A stretch of 64,000 bases of DNA from Capra hircus (lineage: Eukaryota; Chordata; Mammalia; Artiodactyla; Bovidae): assembly GCF_001704415.2 (NCBI RefSeq), contig NC_030822.1, positions 53,251,345 through 53,315,344 on the forward strand, given 5' to 3'. Made by a program: the position numbers and the translations under genes. Below the pieces are notes generated by a model. It was not told the origin of the DNA. It worked only from the letters and a program-made list of their open reading frames with translations, and made no database searches. Below, one piece after another: positions 42,433 through 52,265 of the stretch (its first letter is position 1; each line of letters starts with the position of its first letter).

Positions 42433-43270
42433 ATAAAACAGAAGCAATATTGCAACAAATTCCATAAAGACTTGAAATGGTCCACAAAAAGTTAGCTTCC
42501 CATGACATTTTATCTATATCAACAGGACTTATAACTTTCTACATTGTATTCCTAATGTAGATCTTCTTTCTTACTAGAAGGTAAGCAGTATGAGTACAGG
42601 CTCATACCTAATTATTTTTTTTCTTGTGTCTGGTATATTCCATAAACACAAAATCCAAAACATGCATCAAATGAGTCAATCTTACATGTAATTACTCCTG
42701 ACCTTCTTGTAATCAATAGCAGCACCCACAGTCCTACTTTAAGGTAAGGGTTTTACTGTTTGTCTTGGGTTGCAGTGGAAGGTCAAGGTATCAGGCCAGA
42801 CACTTGTGGCCCTTTGGTATCTCAGTATGTGTAGAACAGAGAATGGAAATAAAGCTCTGTTGTCATCCATGATGAAAGACAAAAAGGGCTTTGCCTACCT
42901 CATTAAGCTCATCTTTCTCATATGTACTTCAAATCTGTGCAACAACTATTTTCATGGACAAAGAGCTAACTGTGCAACCAGGAAAATTTTACATGAAAAG
43001 GGAGGATCATTTGATGAAACCTTTGTAGGGATGTCAGTTTAGATTTGGTCAAGGATCTCACAAATGTAAAAAGAGCACCCAGATGTGACCCACTCCAAAA
43101 GAAAAGTCTGATAAAATGGAACCTTGATATTGTTTAATATTCAGTATCACTGGGAATTTATAATCTCCTTTCAACTACCATACCATAAAGCACTATCCTG
43201 TCATCAGCCTTTGGCATGACACATCTGCCAATTCTTAGAAGTTTTTGGATTTGATTTTTAAAATGCATCC

Positions 43271-43393
43271 TCTTTATTTATTTACTTTTGGCCGTGAGGC
43301 TTGCAGGATCTTAATTCTCCAACCAGGGATTGAATCTGGGCCCTTGGCAATGAAAGTGCAGAGTCCTAATACGGGACTGCCAGGGAATTCCCC
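43271..43393 (-). mobile_element. tRNA-derived SINE (CHR-2 type)
   Basis: TTTATTTATTTACTTTTGGC start and GACTGCCAGGGAATTCCC end, antisense. Confidence 0.75.
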
Positions 43394-43706
43394 CAGTACA
43401 TCCCCTTTAAAAACACATTTCTGATAGATGTGCTGCAAGGCTCTATATTTATAAAAGTTGTCTACCTCCAGTCCTATACAATCTTCTTGCCCTCCCGTGA
43501 GTTAATCTTTTGTTTATAAAGAATATGGCTAATCCTCTTAAGGGGGCACTTTCAGCCTTTAAAGACATGACCACATAAATGTTTTAACATCAAACTTGGT
43601 ATTGCTTTTAAACAGAAATACTTGGAATACTTCACAAAAATGAGACTGTCATAATCAAGCTTTATTAAATCATACTCCACAAGGTTTCTTTCCTGGAGAG
43701 TAATAC

Positions 43707-43936
43707 GTGTGTGTGCATGCACCCGCACGGTTGCCCAGCTGTGTCTCACTCTGGGACCCCGTGGCCTGTAGCCCACCCAGATCCTCTGTCCATGGAACTT
43801 CCCAGGCAAGAATATTGGAGTGGGTTGCCATTTCCTACTCCAGAAGACCTTCCCAAGGCACGGATGGAACCCGAGTCTTCTGAGCCTGCCTGCATTAGCA
43901 GGTGGGTTCTTTACCATGGCACCACTTGGGAAGCCC
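43707..43936 (-). mobile_element. Bov-tA SINE
   Basis: Flanked by AGAGTAATAC at 43697-43706 and 43937-43946. UBE4A intron 1. Confidence 0.9.
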
Positions 43937-44769
43937 AGAGTAATACATAGATCAAACAGAAAAAGAAATTAAAAAAATTATTTCACTGTTACATTCTCCA
44001 CCCAATAACCCTTTCAGGCCTCTACATGCCAACAGATCCTTCCATTACATCAAACTAGAAGGATCTCATCAAGTTGCAAAGCAGACAGCATTCCTTCCTG
44101 GGTCCCATTTTATATGAGGGCTCCCATGTGAGACCAAAACAGCCTATGGCAGTGAGACTAAACGTACATATCCTTGTTCTTGGAGTGAAAAGCTGATTCC
44201 AAAGAGAATACCCATCAAACAAGCTTCTGAGCTCGGTTACTTAATTTTAGAAGTGTCCTCTAAACCCAAATGCTGAGGGAGCAAGAAGCAGAGTAACAGG
44301 AGAGTTTTGAGGGGTGAATGATCACTTGCCTTAACAAATGTCAACACCTTGCCATATGGATTCAACTGGTTTGACTACAGGGACCCAAGTTTAATTTTCT
44401 CTTCTTTGGCACCAGGGTGTCTGTTGTCTACTCTTTATATTTTATCGCCCCAGGTTCCATAAGGGATTCGCGGCACACAGGGAGACCTACCCACTAGGGG
44501 CACGTTCTAGAGAAGGAAAGCCAAAGATAATGCAAGGCCAGGATTCTGGCCTTTTCCAGGAGCGGAATGGCAAAGAGGGGCAGAAATGCCAGAAACAGGA
44601 GCACTGTAAGGGGTTCCCAAACCAGACAGGGTCGAAGTTCTTGAAGGAGAGCCAGTGTTCAGGAAAGGACAGGAGAATTTGGAGGAGGTAAGCGTGCAAA
44701 GATTTGGACTGGCATCCGACTAGGAGAAAAAAAAAAAAATCACACTGCAGACTCAACGATCCCCTCCCC

Positions 44770-45140
44770 TCCAGCTATATCCTCTCTTACCAGAGCCTGA
44801 AAGGCCAGCAGCGACGACACGACAGAGTCTCAGTGGCCGAAGAGCTCCCACTTCCGAGTCAGCAAGGCAACCGGAACTGACGTCATGACTAGGCGCCAAG
44901 CCGTGTGCAATTTCATCCGGGCGCCGGAAGCTGGGTGTGTCGCCCTGTGCTGGGAGCGGGCGCGCAAACATTCCCACAGCGCATGCACTAACTGGCTGCG
45001 GACGGGCGGAAGTGGCCGGAAGCGGCCTAGGGGTTGGTTGTGTTGGGGGCGGGTCGCGTTGAGCAGGGAGAGCGGTGTTTCGGAGGTCGGTAGGAGTAAA
45101 CGGGCCTGGGAAACCCATGTATCGGCAGTAGCTATGAGGG
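44770..45140 (-). promoter_or_regulatory. UBE4A: CpG-island promoter of UBE4A
   Basis: CpG-rich island with a perfect CRE palindrome (TGACGTCA, 44878-44885), several CCGGAAG ETS-type words (about 44933, 45005-45025) and a GCGCATGC word near 44979. TATA-less, typical of ubiquitously expressed genes. Confidence 0.75.
44791..44880 (-). other. UBE4A: UBE4A noncoding exon 1 (inferred)
   Basis: A CpG-rich segment ends at a strong donor (CTCTG then GTAAGAG, intron from 44790), on the UBE4A strand and upstream of the start-codon exon. No ATG frame here joins the protein. The 5' limit is a guess. Confidence 0.6.
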
Positions 45141-45269
45141 GGTGAACACTGGCGCTGCTTAGGCATCTACGGACTTATGCTTTCTATTTTTCCCACCGAT
45201 GTGCCTTACTGAAACAGCTTCTATGATTCTTCATAGATCATTTTTGTCTGTGAAGCAACAGTAGCATTA

Positions 45270-45410
45270 ACAATAACTGAAACTTGTGAGCTCTTATTAG
45301 GTGCCAGGCAGTGTGTTCAAATATGCTGTCTTTGATTGGGTTGCAGTTTTTTTGTCAGGTGAAGAGGATGCAGATCCTCAAGGGTACTCTGAAGTTACAC
45401 AGAGGGAAAA
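45270..45410 (+). repeat. MIR remnant
   Basis: GAGCTCTTATTAGGTGCCAG and the following GAAGTTACACAGAGGG words fit MIR. Confidence 0.5.
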
Positions 45411-45931
45411 AATGGAGCATACTTTTCAAGTGCAAGTGAAAAGACAATACCTAGAGTGATGGAAAGTATTTGTAAATCACATTACTGATTTAAAAAATTA
45501 TATCGTTATATTAAAAAGTCTATAACTCAATAAAACCTCAAACAACTTGATTAAAGAATGCACAATGGGCTTGAATAAATAGTGTTCTATAGAAGATATG
45601 CAAATAGCCAATAAGCGCATGAAGAGGTGCTCAATGTCACTAATCATGAGAGAAGTGCAAGTCAAGACTACAATGAAGTACCACCTCATCCCTCTTAGGA
45701 AGGTGATTATGAAAAAGTAAAAAGAAAATAAGTCTTGGTGGGACGTGGTGAGATAGGGGCCCTTGTGAATGTAAACTACTGGAGTACTTCAGAAAAAGTT
45801 TAGTGTTCCTTAAAGAGCTAAACGGAATTATCATATGATGCTGCAATTCTACTTCTGGCTAAATACGTCAAAGAAATAGTTATTTGTACAGCACTGTTCG
45901 TAGCAACATCATTTGTAGTAGGCAGAAGGTG

Positions 45932-46057
45932 CTGCTGCTGCTGCTCCTGCTGCTAAGTCGCTTCAGTCGTGTCTGACTGTGTGACTCCCATAGACGGCAG
46001 CCCACCAGGCTCCCCCGTCCCTGGGATTCTCCAGGCAAGAACACTGGAGTGGGTGGG
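45932..46057 (-). mobile_element. Bov-A SINE monomer nested in old L1
   Basis: Flanked by AGAAGGTG at 45924-45931 and 46058-46065; starts with a CTG/CTC run. Confidence 0.85.
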
Positions 46058-46324
46058 AGAAGGTGGAAACAACCCAAATGTCCATTGACAGATGAATGGA
46101 CATACAGAATGTGGCATATACATACAGAAGGTTATTATTAAACCTTAAAAGGGAAGGAAATTTTGATACATGCTACAACATGAATGAACCTTGAGAACAT
46201 CATGCCAAGTGAAATAAGCCAGACACAAAAGGACAAATACTATATGCCTCTACTTATATGTGGTACCTAGAGTAGGCAAATTCATAAAGACAGAAAGTTA
46301 AATAGAGGTTACCAGGGACTGGGG

Positions 46325-46600
46325 CGGAGAAGGCAATGGCACCCCACTCCAGTACTCTTGCCTGGAAAATCCCATGGACGGAGGAGCCTGATAGGCTGCA
46401 GTCCATGGGGTCGCTGAGGGTTGGACACAACCTAGCGACTTCACTTTCACTTTTCACTTTCATGCATTGGAGAAGGAAATGGCAACCCACTCCAGTGTTC
46501 TTGCCTGGAGAATCTCAGGGACGGGGGAGCCTGGTGGGCTGCCGTCTATGAGGTCACACAGAGTCGGACATGACTGAAGTGACTTAGCAGCAGCAGCAGC
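46325..46600 (+). mobile_element. Bov-A2 SINE nested in old L1
   Basis: Dimer flanked by AGGGACTGGGG at 46314-46324 and 46601-46611, ending in an AGC run. Confidence 0.9.
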
Positions 46601-46989
46601 AGGGACTGGGGAGAGGGAGGAATAGGGAATTATCTTTTAATAGGTAGAGTGTTTCTTCAGAATAATGAAAAAGTTATGCAAATGAGAGTGCTGATGGTTG
46701 CGCAACATTGTGGGTGTATTTAATGCCACTGAATAGTACACTTAAAAATGGTTAAAATGGTGTTTTACTTTATTTTAACGCACACACACAGACATGAATA
46801 TGTACATACCAAATGCTGAGCAATCTTAGAGTGCCTATTATGTTCTAGCATTGTTTTAGCTCCTCAAGCTACAGTAGTGGAAAAAAAAATACAAGTCTTC
46901 CTTTTTGGAGTTTACAATCTGGTGAGAGTGGAGCATTTAAAATCAATGTGCATAAGGTGGGTTTTTCAATAAATAGTTCCAGATTAAGT

Positions 46990-48590
46990 GGGTAGCTGTG
47001 TGATTTAAAAGTTAGCCAATATATTAGACCTTTACACCTTGGATTAAATTAGTCTAAGATGGATCAGAGATTTAAATATATAAACCAGGAAAATGCTAGA
47101 GGAATTAATGGAAGAAAAGTTTTAAAAGAATAATCTTAGAATGGGAGAAGGCATTTTAAAATATGAAACAACCTAGAAACCGTAAAAGAACAGTGAATTC
47201 TACTACATGCAAATGTTTGTAAAATGTGTGTAGAAAACCAACCATAAGTAAAGTCAAAACCCAAAACTGAAAATATTTGCAGTTAATATTGTAAACAAAA
47301 GATATAGTTTCCCAAATATGTAAAGGATTGTTGCAAGTCAATAAGACAATCAAAGGATATGAGCCTATATTTCATGAGCAGGAAAAGTAAATGATTCACT
47401 CTCATTTTTAATTAGGAAAATGCAAATTAAAATTAAGCCAAGATGCCATTTTAACTTATCTGATTTACAAAGTTGAAAAAGCTTAGTAGTGCACTTTTGG
47501 ATTGTGTATGAAACAATAGGCACTCGTTAGAATTATGTATTGGTCCAAGCTCTATGAAGTGCAATTTGGCAATATTTCATTAAATGACAGGTGAAAATAC
47601 ATTATGGTCCTGCAATTGCATTTATTTGTATTTTTACAAATAGTCTTAATTTTCAAAATAACATTTATCGTTAGAACTAAAACTATAAAAACATCTTTGT
47701 GATCTTGGGTTTGGCAAGGATTTCTTAGTCATGACACCAAGAGCACAATCCATAAAAGAAAAAAAAAGAGTAAAACAGATTTCAGCAAAATTAAAAACCT
47801 TTGCATTTCAAAAGACACCATTAAGAAAATGAAAAGACAAATCACAAACTGGTAGATATATTTGCAAATCATATATCTGCTAAAAGACTTGTATTTGAAA
47901 ATATATAAAAATGTTTACAATTCAATAGTAAGAAGAAAAACAAATAACTGAATTTTAAAAGTTGTGAATACACACATCACTAAAGATATGATGAGAATAG
48001 CCAATAAGCACATGAAAAGATGTTCAACATCATTAGTCATTTGAGAATGCAAATTAAAGCCATAATAAGATACTGTTTTACATCCCCTAGAATGGCTATA
48101 CTAAAAAAGATAGTAACGAACTTTTGTGAGGATGAGGAGAAAGAGGAACCCCAATCACTTATTGCTGCTGGGAATGTAAAATGGAACAGCCAGTTTTGGC
48201 AAACACTTTGGCAGTTTCTTAAACTGATATAAATTTACCATACCACCCAGCAATCCTTCCCTCCTAGGTAGCAACCCAGAGAAATGAAAACATATGTCCA
48301 CATGAAGACTTGGCACGAGAATGTCCAGAACATCCATATGATTCCATTTTTCCAGAAAAGGCAAATCTAAAGGGACAGAAAAGAGATTAGTGATTGCCGA
48401 CTGAGCTATGAGGGAAGCCCCCCAAAACAGCACAAGAAACTTTAAGAGACTGATGGAAGTAGTCTAAATCTGGATTATGGTGATGGTTGTACAACTGGGA
48501 AAATTTGATAAAAATTACTGAGAACAGGTGAAATCCTGTAAGGTGAGTGATTTTATAGCATGTAAATTATACCTCAATACAATTTTTAAG
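46990..48590 (+). mobile_element. Old L1 fragments
   Basis: Sense L1 words such as GATTTCTTAGTCATGACACC, ATAGCCAATAAGCACATGAA and CCCAGCAATCCTTCCCTCC. Decayed, probably two pieces. Confidence 0.65.
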
Positions 48591-48798
48591 AGCTTCCTTG
48601 GTGGCTCAGATGGTAAAGAATCTGCCTGCAAAGAAGGAGACCCTATTTGATCCCTGGGTCTGGAAGATACCCTGGAGAAGGGAATGGCTACCCATTCCAA
48701 TATTCTTGCCTGGAGAATTCCATGGACAGAGGAGCCTGGAGGGCTGGAGTCTATGGGATCACAAAGAGTTGGACATGACTGAGCAACTACAACTACTA
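48591..48798 (+). mobile_element. Bov-tA SINE
   Basis: Sense element with TACAATTT flanks at about 48577-48584 and 48799-48806. Confidence 0.85.
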
Positions 48799-49125
48799 CA
48801 ATTTAAAAAAATAACATTTCTACAGTCATTGTGGCATTGTAAGAGCAAAAGAACCAGCTTAAACATCCATTAGTAAAGGACTAGTTGAGAAAATTATAGG
48901 TGATCTGTACAAAGTGTCTATATTTTTTAAAAAGGAGCTCCTTTATATGTTGGTATGAAGTATTCAGATTTTATTGAATAGAATAAAATCTTGAAAAGTG
49001 CGAGATGTATAAGACAACATTTGTGTTAAAAATATGGGGAGAATAATGCACACTTGGAATTTGCTTATATATGCCGAGAATATCTCCAACATAGAGTATT
49101 TTATATATCTTGTAAGACTGTATTG

Positions 49126-50785
49126 TTATTGTTCAGATGCTCAGTCACGTCTGACTCTTTGCAACTCCATGGACTGCAGCACGCCAGGCTTCCCTGTCCT
49201 TCACCATCTCTCAGAGCTTGTTCAAAATCATGTCTGTTGATTCCATGAAGCCATCCAACCATCTCATCCTCTGTCATCTCATTCTCCTCCTGCCTTCAAT
49301 CTTTCCCAGCATAGGGTCTTTTCTAATGAGTTGGCTCTTTGCATCAGGTGCCAAACTATTGGAACTTCAGCTTCAGCATCAGTCCTTCCAATGAATATTC
49401 AGGATTGATTTCCTTTAAGATTGACTGGTTTGATCTCCATGCAGGCCAAGGGACTCTCAAAGTCTTCTTCAACATCACAATTCAAAAGCATCAATTCTTT
49501 GGTGCTCAGCCTTCTTTATGGTCCAACTCTCACATCCATACTTGACTACTGGAAAAACCATAGCTTTGCTGGACCTTTGTTGGTAAAGGTCTTTGCTTTG
49601 TCTCTGCTTTTTAACATGCTGTCTAGGTTTGTCATAGCTTTCCTTCTAAGGAGCTAGTGTCTTTTAATTTCATGGCCTTAGTCAACATCTACAGTGATTT
49701 TGGAGCCCAAGAAAATACAGTCTATCACTGTTTCCATTGTTTCTCCATCTATTTGCCACGAAGTGATGGGATTGGATGCCATGATCTTAATTTTTTGAAT
49801 GTTGAGTTCTAAGCCAGTTTTTTTGCTCTCCTCTTTCACTTTCATCAAGAGGCTCTTCAATTCCTCTTGCTTTCTGCCACAAGGGTGGTGTCATCTGCAT
49901 ATCTGAGGTTATTGATATCTCCTTGCAATCATGAATTCTGGCTTGTACTTCATCCAGCCCAGCTTTTCATATGATGTACTCTGCATAGAAGTTAAATAAA
50001 CAGGGTGACAATATTCAGCCTTGACGTACTCCTTCCTAATTTTGAACCAGTCCTTTGTTCCATGTCTGGTTCTAACTGTTGCTTCTTGACCTGCATACAG
50101 GTTTTGCAGGAGGCAGGTAAGGTCGTCTGGTATTCCCATCTCTTGAAGAGTTTTCCACAGTTTGTTGTGATCCACACAGTCAAAGGCTTTAGCAAAGTCA
50201 ATGAAGCAGAAGTAGATTTTTTTTTTTTCTGGAACTCTCTTGCTTTTTCTATGATCTACTGGAAGCTGGCAATTTGATCTCTGTTTCCTCTGCCTTGTCT
50301 AAATCCAGCTTGAACATCTGGAAGTTCTCAGTTCATGTACAGTTGAAGCCTTGCTTGGAGAATTTTGAGCATTACTTCAATAGCATATGAAATGAGTGCA
50401 GTTGTGCTGTATTTTGAACATTCTTTGGCATTACCTTTCTTTGGGATTGGAATGAACACTGATCTTTTCCAGTCCTGTGACCACTGCTGAGTTTTCCATA
50501 TTTTCTGGCATACTGAGTGCAGTACTTTAACAGCGTCATCTTCTAGGATTTGAAATAGCTCAACTGGAATTCCATCACCTCCACTAGCTTTGTTCATAGT
50601 GATGCTTCCTTAGGACCACTTGAGTTCACATTCCAAGATGTCTGGCTCTAGGTGAGTGATCACACCATCGTGATTATCTGAATCATGAAGATCTTTTTTG
50701 TATAGTTCTTCTGCATATTCTTGCCACCTCTTCTTAATATCTTCTGCTTCTGTTAGGTCCACACTAATTTCTGGAAACTAGTATT
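49126..50785 (-). mobile_element. BovB (RTE) LINE 3' part, reverse transcriptase relic
   Basis: Longer than the copy at 37.9 kb. The minus strand carries RT pieces in shifting frames: ASGGDGIPVELFQILEDDAV, KIWKTQQWSQDWKRSVFIPI, LWKTLQEMGIPDDLTCLLQN and LGSKITVDVD, followed by the 3' end. Frameshifts break it into at least four frames. Between UBE4A and CD3G. Confidence 0.87.
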
Positions 50786-51002
50786 ATTGTTTGCCTCTGG
50801 AGAAGGCAACTGGGTGGCTGGGTAGAGAGTGAGAGGGAGACCTTTCACTGCGTATTTAAACTATGTGAATTATGACTTACACCGAAAGTAAATAAAAATG
50901 TAAAAAAGATATTCAAATAAAGGAGGTTGTTTGCCCTTTCCATTTTTCTTTTCTAGAAAAATTACTTCCAATAGGTGGCGCTCCTGAAACACCATACGAG
51001 TT

Positions 51003-51160
51003 TTGTTGTTCAGTCGCTGAGTTGTGTCCGACTCTATGGACTGCAGCAAGGCAGGCTTCCCTGTCCTCCACCATCTCCCCCAGAGTTTGCTCAAGTTCAT
51101 GTCCATTGAGTTGGAGATGCTATCTAACCATCTTATCCTCTGCTGCCTTCTCCAGGCACC
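51003..51160 (-). mobile_element. BovB 3' terminal fragment
   Basis: TTGTTCAGTCGCTGAGTTGT and CAAGTTCATGTCCATTGAGT words; lies just past the inferred CD3G 3' end. Confidence 0.75.
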
Positions 51161-51169
51161 TAGTTACCC

Positions 51170-51340
51170 AGTTAATACAAGTTTTGCTTTATTTTGAGAG
51201 AAACACAAATTTGCTCTGATGGCCTTTCTTCTCCATTTGTCACCTTTGTGAAGTCTAGATTTAGGGCTGAAAATTTCTCTGCTAGGTTTGCTCCAAAATG
51301 TATTGCTTTGTTTCTGAGAACTGGATAGAAGGGAAAGCAC
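51170..51340 (-). other. CD3G: CD3G last exon, 3'UTR (inferred)
   Basis: A repeat-free island lies between BovB and L1 sequence. On the minus strand it follows an AAAATCCAG acceptor, contains a run resembling the human CD3G 3'UTR as I remember it (for example CAGCCCTAAATCTAGACT) and reaches an AATAAA. The partner donor is at 52196 after the stop codon. Confidence 0.55.
51188..51193 (-). terminator. CD3G: Probable CD3G poly(A) signal
   Basis: AATAAA on the minus strand inside the inferred last exon. Confidence 0.55.
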
Positions 51341-51479
51341 CTGGATTTTAAAAAATGCAACTGGTTCAGAAAATCAAATATTGCTTGGGCCCTGTTTCCC
51401 TGACTGGAGTTTCTGTTTGATTGAATCAGAACTTCGGATCAATTGGAAGATTAATATAGGTCAGTGATTCTTTTTTTTC

Positions 51480-51850
51480 CCCTAATATATATATATTTCA
51501 CTGAAGTATAGTTGCCTTGCAATGTTTAAGGTGCACAGCAAGGTGATTCAGTTATACATATACACAAACATTACTTTTGAAATTATTTTCCATTATAGCT
51601 TATTACTATTACTTGGGCTTCCCTTGTGGCTCAGACGGTAAAGAATCTGCCTGCAGTGTGGGAGACCTGGGTTCAATCCCTGGGTTGGGAAGATCCTCTG
51701 GAGGAGGGCATGGCAACCCACTCCAGTATTTTTGTCTGGAGAATCCATTGGACAGAGAAGCCAGGTGGGCTACAGTCTACGGGGTTGCAAAGAGTTGGAC
51801 ACGACTGAGCAACTAAGCACCTACAGCACAAACATATTATTTATATATAT
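51480..51850 (-). mobile_element. L1 3' end fragment split by a SINE
   Basis: Antisense TTTCACTGAAGTATAGTTG start; split by the Bov-tA at 51614-51815. Confidence 0.6.
51614..51815 (+). mobile_element. Bov-tA SINE
   Basis: Sense GGGCTTCCCTTGTGGCTCAG head through GGACACGACTGAGCAACTAA. Confidence 0.88.
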
Positions 51851-51900
51851 GTATACAAAAGTTTTCTACTATGCTTAATAAAGGCTTGAGAATTATAGAT

Positions 51901-52085
51901 CAGTGATTCTTAACTAAGGGCGACTTTGCTCCCGAGGGGATATTTGCAGTATGTGGAGATATTTTTGTTGTCAGACTTGGGGGTGCTACTGGCATCTGGT
52001 GGAGAGAGGCCAGGGATGCTGCTATAAATCCTACAATGCGCAGGAGAGTCATCCCCCTCCCCCCACGGAATGATCAATCAACTCT
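51901..52085 (+). mobile_element. MER5A-like hAT remnant
   Basis: CAGTGATTCTTAACTAAGGG start and GGGGTGCTACTGGCATCTGG, CCAGGGATGCTGCTATAAAT words. In the intron before the last CD3G exon. Confidence 0.6.
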
Positions 52086-52214
52086 CCTTACCCTCCCGTC
52101 CTTATAGCTGCTTGGGGAAAGGAGATAGGCTTGGCAGTAGTTGGGAGGGCAGGTAGTGCAAAGGCACTTCCTTAGAATTAGTGTAGAAAGACATACCTAG
52201 TCTGAGTCTTAGGT

Positions 52215-52265
52215 TCACTTCTTCCTCAGGTGGCTGTATTGGTCATCTTCCCGTTCCTTAAGGGG
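52215..52265 (-). CDS. CD3G: CD3G exon 6 coding part, second ITAM half and stop
   Basis: PLKEREDDQYSHLRKK and TGA. The exon runs on to a GTATGT donor at 52196, so the stop is only 18 nt before the last junction and should not trigger nonsense-mediated decay. Confidence 0.92.
   Translation of the reverse strand, partial: PLKEREDDQYSHLRKK

Larger units (their letters stand above)
45500..46770 (+). mobile_element. Old L1 3' part with two nested SINEs
   Basis: Sense L1 ORF2-derived words (AACCCAAATGTCCATTGACA, GATGAATGGACATACAGAAT, GAAATAAGCCAGACACAAAA) around 45560-46320 and 46612-46760. Decayed, no useful frame. Lies between UBE4A and CD3G. Confidence 0.75.

Noticed and set aside
44753..45166. 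137-codon open frame on the minus strand
   Set aside because: It covers the UBE4A promoter island and noncoding exon; the known protein starts in the next exon.
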